DNA from: Mya arenaria
Taxonomy: Eukaryota; Mollusca; Bivalvia; Myida; Myidae
Length of the DNA stretch: 64,000 nucleotides
Assembly: GCF_026914265.1 (NCBI RefSeq)
Contig: NC_069129.1
Span: 21,623,945 to 21,687,944, forward strand
Reading direction: 5' to 3'
Shown: positions 1 to 10,325 of the stretch, piece by piece
Layout of the letters: each line of letters starts with the position of its first letter
Numbering within the stretch: the first letter of the stretch is position 1
The notes under the pieces: generated by a model
What the model was told of the DNA's origin: nothing
Databases searched by the model: none
Seen by the model: the letters and a program-made list of their open reading frames with translations, nothing else
Position numbers and translations under genes: made by a program

Positions 1-64
1 GTTTTGTATTTGGTGAAATAAGGAGTTATTTTGAAATGTCTGAAAGCGAAGATATAAATTTGAT
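1..64 (+). repeat. 64-bp direct repeat, copy 1 (retroelement 5' piece)
   Basis: This segment matches 7292-7355 with a single mismatch that I can see. The ATG of the gag-like pseudogene lies inside it at 36-38, so the repeat probably covers the leader and first codons of one retroelement family. The window begins here, so the repeat may extend further left. Confidence 0.75.
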
Positions 65-425
65 CAGTTCTTTGGTTAAACAATTTTAGTGGTATTTTGA
101 CAAGAATTTTGACCAGCTGAAAAGGACTGTAGAATCTGAAACAGAATTGGCGGCGGAGACTGCTGGGGAAAAGCCTTCTTCTTTTTGAAGTTTTCTGGGA
201 GGTCTAGGCGGCGTATCTCTGGCAGAAGGACGTTTTCTGCAGGGTGGATCAGTCATCTGTTTCAAATGCGGCTCAGAGGGGTACTTCGCAAGCGGATGTG
301 CCGCAGACCTGCAAGGAACCACCAACTTCATGGGTATCAGGCGTGGCCGAGGAGTTACCAGACGGGTGATAGCAACCGCCTCTACAAGGACGCAGCTGTT
401 CGTTTCAGCCAATGGCGGACAGTGA
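36..425 (+). pseudogene. gag-like retroelement ORF relic with degenerate zinc knuckle
   Basis: One reading frame runs from an ATG at 36 to a stop at 423-425 (130 codons) and is interrupted by TAG at 87-89 and TGA at 186-188. It begins MSESEDINLISSLVKQF. After the second stop it carries ICFKCGSEGYFASGC at about 255-299. That has the CX2CX4HX4C spacing of a retroviral-type zinc knuckle, but Tyr replaces the metal-binding His. The C-terminal part is rich in Arg and Gly, as nucleic-acid-binding gag tails often are. The keyed start, acidic N-terminus and knuckle suggest the nucleocapsid-like ORF of a retrotransposon. No reverse transcriptase follows, so the copy is truncated. The family (LTR, DIRS or LINE ORF1) cannot be decided from this piece. 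Confidence 0.6.
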
Positions 426-930
426 TTGTGATAAGTACTGGTTATTATCAAAAGAAAATTGTTTAAAATAGCCTTAATTGCAGATTTTTTTTCTGAATAT
501 TTTGAAAACTCGGTTGATATTTCAAAACATTCTGGAAAGATACTTTAAAGGCTGGTAATGAAATTTTGTCTTTATAGAAAATGTTTACGTTTAATCAATC
601 ATTATCAAACCACTAAGTTTTATCATGAAAAACACTAAATCAACATAACGAAATAATGAGTTTGTATCTTTAGCAATTCATGATTTGATTCAGAAAAAGT
701 GTGTTTATGAAAAACCTTTCATTTCATATAATTTTAATGCGTGTGATATATTTTCAATGTGAGTCTAAAGGCGTTTTATGGAAAGGTGTATTGATACATA
801 GAACACGAAATTCGTTGATCGATAAGTTAAGTATAATTGTTGATTATGATGATTATGGGACTATAAGATTTTTGTATTTATTTCAATACATTGTATAAGC
901 CGCATTATGAAGACAGATTTGATAAAAATG
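426..930. other. AT-rich non-coding stretch
   Basis: No open frame with coding character, no conserved motif and no repeat with another copy in the window was seen. The 65-codon open frame at 701-898 has no recognisable composition or domain. Confidence 0.5.
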
Positions 931-1260
931 CACTCTTACTCCAAATTACCAAAATTAATACAACTGATTTGATATACCAAAAATAGGATGTTTAAATGTC
1001 GTATACAATGGTTCTTATAAAAGAAACCGATTTAAATTTGAAAAGAAATGAGCATAACACATGGTATTTCTACTCTATGAAATGATAGTAGACCACAATA
1101 AATCTTTTAGCATTCACCAATCATTTAATATTTTTGCGTTTAAAGCTATTAAACACACGATGACACTCTTGTTCTCATTACAATATTTTCCATAAATGCA
1201 TTATTTAGTAAGTAATTAAAGGTTTATCACTTAAAAATTAAGTTTGTTATACAAGTGTAT
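931..1260 (+). repeat. dispersed AT-rich repeat, copy 1
   Basis: This stretch aligns in the same orientation with 12631-12927. Shared blocks include CACTCTTACTCC at the left edge, CAATGGTTCTTAT, ATAGTAGACCACA, CACCAATCATT and AAGTAATTAAAGGTTTATCA at the right. Identity is patchy, with several indels. It looks like an old non-autonomous element; no terminal repeats or coding sequence were recognised. Confidence 0.7.
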
Positions 1261-2853
1261 GTGTTGATTTTGAACAATACTGTCCCTTAATTAATAATTA
1301 CACTCATAATTTGCCATGATAATTCATTGTTTTGGACTCCGTTCAAAGTGGGAGTTGATGCTTTTTCTGTTTATTGGGGAGAGAAAACAATCTGTCGGTA
1401 CCTCCAGTTTATAAGATACCAAACGTTTTGAACCATTTGGCATATTGTAAAGGTGTGGGGACATAAGTTGCACCCTATTGACCTTCGAGTCTGTTTTGCC
1501 TATGTTGAGAAGTGAGAATGCTTCATTTATGAAATATATTATGATGTGTTGATGTTAAGAAAATACAAGATTTATGTTCAAGCTAGAAATACTTCTACAA
1601 TGTTTGGTACAGACGGATGTACAAGTGATGTTCTTGTAGTAAGATTGGATTGTGATTGTGATTTGTAATGGCAACTCATGGAATGCATTACTCTATTATA
1701 CAAGATATTGTAACTAATTCATTATTGATAATATTATATAGAAGTTGTATTACATGTATTAAGTAAGATTTCACTTTTGTATATGGGTTGTATATTCGGA
1801 TCTTTTAGATGGCAGAAATCAGCCAGCATTTGTCAGACTGTCTCAAACACCCCAGAGGAGCAGTTCTCAGAAGTTGATGATGTAATTTTTCCTGAGAGAG
1901 AACTTTCTACTGTCTACTGTAACTGTTCTTTAGCTTTTAACAAATTTAGAGCATGTTGTAAGAAATCAAATTAAAAAGTTTACCAGCTTCAACTGTATCT
2001 GTAGCCTTTACTTTAGTGATCGTTATTTAGGAAGATAAAGTTAGTAAATCAAAACTGAAATTTATACTTTACGGTATCAATTGGGCAAATGTTGTTGTTT
2101 ATGAAATTTATCTTTGTGGTGATACTTGGTTAAACTGTCTTTTGGGTTGCATAAGGAAAGTGGAAAAACCGGTTAATAAAAAGGAGCCTATAAAAAGTGA
2201 AATTTTAAAAAGAAAGACTTTAGAGATATTACTAGTTTTGTGCTTGCAATTGCAGATTTTTTCAGGATTAAATAAGTTCTTTAAGTCGTGCCAATACAGT
2301 ATAAGACACATATTGTGAAATTTATACTGAAAAGCTAATGACTGACGTTTAAAGAGAAGGAAATAACGTTGCAATGGGTAAAACGCATACTGAATTTTGT
2401 CATGTTTAATTGCTACGTACATATTTGATCACATTTGGCATAGACAGTGATCCATCGGAATATGTTTTAGAGCTATGCGAATTTGTAGAAAAACTAATAC
2501 GTATGAATTGAGAATTTTGGATAAACTAATTAGTTGGACAAATGTACACGATTTGTTTAAGACCAAATTAGTTGAAATATGTTAAGATGCTAGTCATTTT
2601 AGTTTACATTCGCTTCGTTCTGGTGGTGGCATAGCTTGTGCTGAAAAGAAATTATTTGAAAGAATATTACAAAAGTTGCGCTTCTTCCATGGACAATTAT
2701 GTAGAAGAACCTTAAAAGAAAGGAAGTCAGTGACACTGATTTTAGACTTATGAAACGTTTTATTTATGTTTGAAAGCATTTATTGCCATTTACTAAGATA
2801 CGCATTAAAGGTCTAATGAAGACAGATATAAATATTTCTTGTGCTTTTTTTTA
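1261..2853. other. non-coding stretch with one possible short exon
   Basis: The stretch is mostly AT-rich with no recognisable gene. The only segment with some coding character is 1809-1885. It follows a TTTTAG acceptor-like site and reads on + as GRNQPAFVRLSQTPQRSSSQ plus four residues before a TAA. It could be the last exon of a gene that starts left of the window, or chance; nothing upstream supports it. Confidence 0.3.
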
Positions 2854-2879
2854 GGGGGGGGGGGGGAGGGGGGGGGGGT
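2854..2879 (+). repeat. poly-G tract
   Basis: A run of about 25 G broken by one A sits just left of the minisatellite. Its exact length is likely unreliable in any assembly. Confidence 0.9.
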
Positions 2880-2926
2880 GTAGAGTAAGAAGTTTGTTTG
2901 ATTATTTTTTAATCAATTAAGGTTGT

Positions 2927-5900
2927 GATTTTTGGCTTGGATAGCCAGGGCTAGATGCCCTTGTGTGATATTTGGCTTGGATAGCCAAGCTAGCTGCCCT
3001 TTTATGATATTTGGTTTGGATAGCCTGGGCTAGCTGTGATATTAAGTTTAGATAAAAAAGGGATAGAGGCCCTTTTGTGATTTTTTGTTTAGATAGCCAG
3101 GTTCATAGGCCAATTAGTGATATATAGTTTAGATAACCAGGGATGGAGGCCCTTTTGTGATAGTTATTTTTGATAGCCGGGGTTAGACTTCTTTTGTGAT
3201 AGTTGGTTCTGATAGTCAGGGCTACCTGCCATTTTGTGATTTGTGACTTGGATAGGCAGAGCTAGTTACCATTTTGTGATATTTGACTAGGATAGCCAGG
3301 GCTAGCTGCCCTTTTGTAATATTTGGCTTAGATAACCAGACTAGCTGCCCTTTTGTGAAAATTGGCTTGGATTACCAGGGCTAGCTGCCCTTTTGTGATA
3401 TTTAGCTGAGATAGTAAAGGTTTGCTGCCCGTTTGTGATATTTGGCTTGGATAGCCAGGGCTAGCTGCCCTGTATGATATTTGGCTTGGAAAGCCAGGGC
3501 TAGCTGCCCTTTTATGATATTTTGCTTGGATAACCAGGGTAATAGACCCTTTAGTGATATTTAGTTTAGATTAAAAGGGATAGAGGCCCTTTAGGGATAG
3601 TTGGCTTGGAAAGCCAGGGCTTTCTGCCCTTTTGTGATATTTGGATTGGATAGCCAGGGCTAGCTGCCCTTTTTTGATATTTGGCTTTGATAGCCAAGGC
3701 TAGCTGCCCTTTGTGATATTTTGCTTGGATAGCCGGGGCTAGCTGCCCTTTTGTAATATTTTGCTTGGATAACCAGGGTTATAGACCCTTAAGTGATATT
3801 AAGTTTAGATAAAAAAGTGATAGAGGCCCTTTTATGATAGTTGGTTTGGAAAGCCGGGTCTAGAGTTCTGTTTGAATATTTACTCAGATAGCTAGGGCTA
3901 TATTCTCGTTTGTGGCATTTGGCTTGGATAGCCTAAATCTTAGTCCTTTTGTGGTATTTTGTTTGGATAGCTAGGGCTAGCTGCCCTTTTGTGATATTTT
4001 GTTTAGATAGCCAGGTTCATAGGCCAATTAGTGATATGTAGTTTAGATTAGCAGGGATGGAGGCCCTTTTGTGATATATTTATTTTTGATAGCCGGGGTT
4101 AGACTTCTTTTGTGATAATTGGCTTTGATAGTCAGGGCTACCTGCCATTTTGTGATTTGTGATTTGGATAGGCAGAGCTAGTTACCATTTTGTGATATTT
4201 GACTAGGATAGCCAGGGCTAGCTGCCCTTTTGTAATATTTGGCTTAGATAACCAGAGCTAGCTGCCCTTTTGTGAAAATTGGCTTGGATTACCAGGGCTA
4301 GCTGCCCTTTTGTGATATTTAGCTGAGATAGTAAAGGTTTGCTGCCCGTTTGTGATATTTGGCTTGGATAGCCAGGGCTAGCTGCCCTGTATGATACTTG
4401 GCTTGGAAAGCCAGGGCTAGCTGCCCTTTTATGATATTTTTGCTTGGATAACCAGGGTAATAGACCCTTTAGTGATATTTAGTTGAGATTAAAAGGGATA
4501 GAGGCCCTTTTGGGATAGTTGGCTTGGAAAGCCAGGGCTTTCTGCCCTTTTGTGATATTTGGATTGGATAGCCAGGGCTAGCTGCCCTTTTTTGATATTT
4601 GGCTTTGATAGCCAAGGCTAGCTGCCCTTTGTGATATTTTGCTTGGATAGCCGGGGCTAGCTGCCCTTTTGTAATATTTTGCTTGGATAACCAGGGTTAT
4701 AGACCCTTAAGTGATATTAAGTTTAGATAAAAAAGTGATAGAGGCCCTTTTGTGATAGTTGGTTTGGAAAGCCGGGTCTAGAGTTCTTTTTGAATATTTA
4801 CTCAGATAGCTAGGGCTATATTCTCGTTTGTGGCATTTGGCTTGGATAGCCTAAATATTAGTCCTTTTGTGGTATTTTGTTTGGATAGCTAGGGCTAGCT
4901 GCCCTTTTGTGATATTTTGTTTAGATAGCCAGGTTCATAGGCCAATTAGTGATATGTAGTTTAGATTAGCAGGGATGGAGGCCCTTTTGTGATAGTTAGT
5001 TTTGATAGCCGGGGTTAGACTTTTGTGATAATTGGCTTTGATAGTCAGGGCTACCTGCCATTTTGTGATTTGTGATTGGGATAGGCAGAACTAGTTACCA
5101 TTTTGTGATATTTGACTAGAATAGCCAGGGTTAGCTGCCCTTTTGTGATATTTGGCTTAGATAACCAGAGCTAGCTGCCCTTTTGTGAAAATTGGCTTGG
5201 ATAACCAGGGCTAGCTGCCCTTTTGTGATATTCAGCTTAGATAGTAAAGGTTAGCTGCCCGTTTGTGATATTTGGCTTGGATAGCCAGGGATAGTTGCCC
5301 TGTATGATATTTGGCTAGAATAGCCAGGGCTAGCAGCCTTTTTGTGATATTTTACTTGGATAACCAGGGTTATAGACCCTTTAGTGATATTAAGTTTAGA
5401 TAAAAAAGTGATAGAGGCTCTTTTGTGATAGTTGGTTTGGAGAGCCGGGTCTAGAGTTCTTTTTGGATATTTACTCAGATAGTTAGTGCTATATTCCCGT
5501 TTGTGGTATTTGGCTTGGATAGCCAAATTCTAAGTCCTTTTGTGGTATTTTGTTTGGATAGCTAAGGCTAGCTGCCCTTTTGTGATATTTTGTTTAGATA
5601 GCCAGGGTCATATGCCAATTAGTGTTATATAGTTTAGATAACCAGGGATGGAGGCCCATTTGTGATAGTTATTTTTGATAGCCGGGGTTAGACTTCTTTT
5701 GTGATAGTTGGCTCTGATAGTCAGGGCTACCTGCCCTTTTGTGATTTGTGACTTGGATATCCAGGGTTAGTTACCCTTTTGTGATTTTTTGACGAGGATA
5801 GCCAGTGCTAGCTGCCCTTTTTTGATATTTGGCTTAGATAACCAGAGCTAGCTGCCCTTTTGTGAAAATTGGCTTGTATTACCAGGGGTAGCTGTCCTTT

Positions 5901-6865
5901 TGTGATATTTAGCTTGGATAGTAAAGGTAAGCTGCACGTTTGTGATATTTGGGTTGGATAGCCTAGGCAAGCTGCCCTTTTGTGATATATGGCTTGGATA
6001 GCCAGGGTTTTTGGGCCTTTAGTGATATTTAACATTGATAACCAGAATAGAGTCCCTTTTGGGATATTTTGCTTTGATAGTTAGGGCTAGATGCTCTTTT
6101 GAGATATTTGACTTAGATAGCCAGGGCTAACTGCCCTTTTGTGATATTTGAATTAGATAGCCAGGGCAAGCTGGCATTGTGTGATATTTGGCTAGAATAG
6201 CCAGGGCTAGCTGCCTTTTTGTGATATTTGGCTTGGATAGCCAGGGCTAGCTGCCCTTTTGGGATATTTGGGCTGAGATAGCTAGGGAAAGCTGCCCATT
6301 TGTGATATTTTGTTTGGATAGCCAGGGTTATAGGCCCTTTATTGATATTTAACTAAGATAACTAGGGACAGAGGCGCCTTTGTGATAGTAGATGGCCAAG
6401 ACTTGAAGTCCTTCTGTGATATTTGGTTTGGATAGCCAGGGGTTAAGGCCCTTTTATGATAGCTACCTGATATAGCTAGGACTTGAGACACTTTTGTGAG
6501 GTTTAGCCTAGGGCAAAATGCACTTTGTGAGCTTAAGTTTAGATAACTTTGGATATAGGCCTTTTTGCGATATTAGACTTGGATTTCCAAGGATAAAGGC
6601 CCATTAGTGATATTTTGCTTCGTCTAGTGATCATTATGCGATATGTTGCCAATAAAACTAAAGCTAGAGACCCCATTCAAAAAAATTAAGAAATTTAGCT
6701 TCGATAGCTAGGAGTAGAGTCCCTTTGTGATAGGTAGCTTAGATAACAAAGAATAGAGACCCTTTGTGAGATATAGGTTTAATAGGTAGGTATAGAGATC
6801 TTCAAGTTAGTGGTCCAGGTCAGATAGTTAGGTAAATGAGACACGTTTGTCATTTTATGTAGGTT
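2927..6865 (+). repeat. 3.9-kb minisatellite of ~40-bp units with ~915-bp higher-order repeat
   Basis: About 95-100 head-to-tail units follow the pattern TTTTGTGATATTTGGCTTGG then ATAGCCAGGGCTAGCTGCCC. Variant units recur in the same order. For example the block reading CCAGGTTCATAGGCCAATTA appears near 3098, 4011 and 4929, spaced 914 and 918 bases, and a fourth diverged copy lies near 5601, only about 670 bases on. The array therefore evolves in blocks of about 23 units, and the last block seems to have lost about six. Units decay toward the right edge. Open frames on the - strand at 5251-5526 and 5808-6035 are by-products of the repeat: 40 is not a multiple of 3, so no protein repeat would be stable. 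Confidence 0.95.
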
Positions 6866-7291
6866 GAGAAGTGTCTTGAGGACTTCAATTTGGAACGGAC
6901 GCTGTTAAAGGTAATATTTACTTTTAATTGTATTTGTTACATATATTTATTTATCTGTTACATGAATAATAAGAATAGATATAGCAATAATTGATTGGAT
7001 ATTACCCTCTTTGTTTGTCTCGACATGTTCACCAAATACATTGCCATTTCCTAAACTGTTTGTGTTGTTGTATTTTGAAATTAGTGAATAATATGTTATC
7101 CATGTTTTGAGTAAGTAAATACAATTATTCACGTTTTGAAAAATATAAACTTTATTGATTTCAGGAGATTGGTTCAAGTAATCGTAGTACTTTAGTACTT
7201 AGGTGGATTAGTTTGGCGGGACACTAGTAACATGAGTACCTCTTGTTTTTGTGGGTATATGGGGAAAACGATTTTGTTTTCGTCACTCGAG
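6866..7291. other. non-coding stretch right of the minisatellite
   Basis: AT-rich sequence with no recognisable gene. The last 100 bases before 7292 (TTAGGTGGATTAGTTTGGCG and following) precede the second copy of the 64-bp repeat and may be leader or LTR sequence of the same retroelement. Confidence 0.35.
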
Positions 7292-7355
7292 GTTTTGTAT
7301 TTGGTGAAATAAGAAGTTATTTTGAAATGTCTGAAAGCGAAGATATAAATTTGAT
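7292..7355 (+). repeat. 64-bp direct repeat, copy 2
   Basis: Second copy of the segment at 1-64, including the same ATG and the codons for MSESEDINLI, after which the two copies diverge completely. The rest of the gag-like frame is absent here. Confidence 0.75.
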
Positions 7356-8067
7356 AATATTTCCCGCCCATCCCATCCCTATTTTCAGGTTGATTTTCCT
7401 GTAACATGTGCTCTTTTAACAGGCATATTTATTTTCATTTACAGAATTCCACTGTTTGACTGCCTTACATAAGTTAGTAACGTATTTGTTACTTTTATGA
7501 TTTAAGAATTACCGTATGTTTGGCTTCATTCCAGTTAATTCATGATGCTTTCTAAGATACCAATCATTATCGATGTTGCTGACACTAAGGACGGACGTGA
7601 GAGATTAGTCGGACGATTTGCTTATGTGTAATTTTAATTTTGAAAAAAATGGATTAGGCTTAAGAACAAAAATGCAAGTTATATTCATACAAAAGCAGAT
7701 TTAAAAAAAAAATACAGAAAAAAGCACAAGGAACATTGTATCACAGACATATCCGAGAAATTGATGACAAATGAAAAGAGAGGTGCATTTCGTTAACGTT
7801 AAATGTAGGATGTTGAGCATAAAATCGATAAGTATGAAGTTTGTTTCATGCTCAAAAAGAGCAAAAAACATTACCCTGTGCATGATAACGATATCCACCT
7901 TCGGCTACACCGACCTCTTTGGAATCATTAAATTGTATACAACATTTCAAAGTATTGTTGTTATTCTTTGAACTCAGTCTAATATCTGCAATCAGAAATA
8001 CAGAAAGAAAGATATCGTACTGTTTCCCAATATTTCTCAAAGTTAGGCCCTTCGTTTGGGAATTTGG
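7356..8067. other. non-coding stretch
   Basis: AT-rich, with an A-run at 7703-7711. Overlapping short open frames on both strands at 7700-8040 have no family resemblance and are judged chance. Confidence 0.4.
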
Positions 8068-8585
8068 TTAAGAAGATTGAAGCAAAACGGAAGAAATCTG
8101 TCTTACACTGTTCAATGGAGGTAATCGTTTTGCTGTTGTTTGGAGGAACAATGCACAGTTTGGCATTTTTGTCCGTTTGATGGCGAACTGGTTAGTTGCA
8201 GTTGGCATAAGAGGCGCAAAGTCATTACATTTGTTCTTCGGAGTTTTCTGAGTTATGGATTGTTTAACCTGCGAAATGATCGGCGCAAAAATTGGTTGGT
8301 GAGCCATACCCTGAGGCAGCAAAGTGTTCAGGTAGGCAGCTAATGTGCCATCCAACGTTTCCTCATCCGATGAATCATTGTCATCACAGGAGAGCTATGA
8401 TAGTTGGGGCAGTGTCATCGGCTGTGGTGGCAAAGGGCGATTGTTAGGCCTTCTGGGCCTGGTGGCAGGACTTTAAGTTGTGGATAAGGCTTTGCGTGCT
8501 AAGAACCTAAGGACCAGTCTATCTGTGGTTGCTCCTTCATAGCCGTCTTCTTGGCTGGCGGCTCTGCTCGGGCTGAGCGATTCAT
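8068..8585 (-). pseudogene. retroelement ORF1/gag-like relic
   Basis: On the - strand an ATG at 8585 opens MNRSARAEPPAKKTAMKEQP and stops after about 28 codons. Downstream, in another frame, a readable stretch runs SSDEETLDGTLAAYLNTLLP onward to 8068. An initial basic Ala/Pro/Lys segment followed by an acidic Ser/Asp/Glu segment is typical of ORF1 proteins that precede a polymerase in molluscan retroelements. The frame is broken at least once between the two parts. No zinc knuckle, RT or recombinase is visible. The region is more GC-rich than its surroundings, consistent with inserted coding sequence. The family call is an inference from composition. Confidence 0.4.
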
Positions 8586-9291
8586 CTTCTGAAAAGCGAA
8601 TTATGGGAAATTAAATTATTACCAAAATGCAAAGAAGAAATGATACCAGTACCCGGGCTGTCAAAACACTAGTAGCGACCTCATCTTGGCGAGTTGTTTC
8701 TCACAAAACAATAGAACAGTCGGTTAAAACCAAAAGCCCAGCAGTACATGCCTTAGCGATGGCACACTTATCAAAATGCACGGATTTCATTGCCAACAGA
8801 TGTCATTGACATAAAGTGTACAAGCGCTGGGAGACTGGGACGCTCTGCCTTATATGGACTGTGAATACACAGAAAACAGACATACCGTCTGTATGTCATC
8901 ACGGCTAGCTTGTTTCATAGGAAATAAACAAAAAACTCACGTATGAGTCCGTGAACACCGGGAAACATTGTCAACAGTAATTACAAGGTAGAACCCTGAT
9001 ATTACATGGTAAGTAGCAAAACATTTCTAGGCTATGAATGAATTAATGCCGTAACGCAGTAGACTGAGGGCATACACAGGCATTTACAAAAAAGCCGGCT
9101 AAATAATTACTTAAATTGCTAAAATGATATTGACACCGCAGTTTATATTATAACAATTATATACTTCATTATGTACCAGAAACAATGATGACACATGTTG
9201 TGTAACTCACTTTATTACATACTTAACCGATAAAGTGCAGGGCGTTTTGGACTGCGACAATGACCGCAGGAAGATTGTGATAAAGCTTCCA

Positions 9292-9655
9292 TTATCCATC
9301 ATCGAATAGATAAACGCCAATGATCGGATAACTTGTCCGCCTTGACCTCCTAGTTCCAAAAGAAATATTTAAACGCCAGAAACGTAGGTGTTTAGTCCGT
9401 GCAGATACCACTCGGATGCACGTATTTACACGATTATTAAACAAGTCTTTATCCACGGATTTTATCAATGATAGAATGTGTATAGCTATGGAATCTGGGG
9501 AAACAGATGACTGTAATAAGTCATTCGTACCCACAAATAACTCGACGATGTCCGGTTCAAATTCAGTGATCACGTATAGCTTCTGCCTTAAATCTGATAT
9601 ACTAGTTACGGGGTAGCCCGAATATCGAACCGCACAAGTCTTCCAGGAACAAAAA
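9292..9655 (-). pseudogene. SGNH/GDSL hydrolase-like fragment from a retroelement
   Basis: On the - strand the reading frame gives VRYSGYPVTSISDLRQKL followed by ITEFEPDIVELFVGTNDLLQ and SPDSIAIHILSLIKSV. This is the pattern of SGNH-fold esterases: a small-residue strand, then the block III signature GxND (here GTND), then a helix. Such domains occur in ORFs of several animal retroelements. The block I Ser (GDS) and the C-terminal DxxH are not visible, and the frame ends in unrelated residues, so this is a truncated copy. It is adjacent to the ORF1-like relic at 8068-8585 on the same strand but lies 5' of it, so they need not be one element. Confidence 0.5.
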
Positions 9656-9978
9656 AAAATGGTTCAAAGTCGGTGGACCGTTGCTGATACTTTCTTAGAC
9701 GATGAACGTTTGAATGACTAAAGATCTGAATTATACTATCCGCCATCATGGATTTATGATCGATGCATAATCAAATAATGAAGGTAAAGGACGCAACGTT
9801 CTCCGAAGATTTGTACACTTCGAGCAAATTAAGGACGCGCTATCACGTAAACACACAATTTGATGGTAAAAATCGCAAGCACAATGAATGAATAATGTTT
9901 TCGTTACAAATAACGATAATTCAGTATCGATAATTTAATTTTGTATAGAACGTTATTGACGAAAAAGGAATTTCTTGA

Positions 9979-10321
9979 AATCACGTGATGGCCAGTCTCG
10001 GAAGACAAGGAAACAATGGAGAATGATATTCATTGGCTTGTTAAAGCACGTGATAACTGACGGCCAATTTTATTTTCAAGCGCTGTCCGCTAATTATACT
10101 AGGCAGGTGCCTACTTCCGAATTTGCTTAAAAAATCGGAAATTATTTAAAAAACGTTTTGGCGACTGTGATCAATAAAAAATGATCACAGTCAACGCAAC
10201 TGACCTGCATAGCAACATAAACAAAACAACAGCGCAGATATGTGAATATTACCACTAAATAATACTTCTAACATTTCGCTTTCCAAAATGTCAATATTTA
10301 GTCACGCGGGTAATGACGTCA
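9979..10321. promoter_or_regulatory. cluster of E-box and CRE-like sites
   Basis: Two CACGTG motifs lie near 9983 and 10047, each in TCACGTGAT or GCACGTGAT context, and a perfect palindromic CRE, TGACGTCA, lies at 10314-10321 beside GCGCGAGC. Local GC is higher than in the flanks. No adjacent start of a gene can be shown; the phosphatase gene starts 5.1 kb further right. It may be an enhancer, a promoter of an unseen non-coding transcript, or part of a repeat. Confidence 0.25.
10163..10192 (+). repeat. perfect 11-bp inverted repeat (hairpin)
   Basis: GACTGTGATCA and TGATCACAGTC are exact inverted copies separated by an 8-base A-rich loop. It lies inside the E-box/CRE region. It could be a cruciform, a dimeric factor site or a repeat remnant. 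Confidence 0.6.
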
Positions 10322-10325
10322 TACA

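Noticed and set aside
5251..6035. Repeat-containing open frames on the - strand (91 and 75 codons) with recurring SQISQ/YHKRA-like segments.
   Set aside because: They come from the 40-bp minisatellite; the unit is not a multiple of three, so the protein pattern shifts frame and is an artefact.
2927..6865. CRISPR-like array of regular repeats.
   Set aside because: Units are contiguous without unique spacers and lie in eukaryotic DNA; it is a minisatellite.
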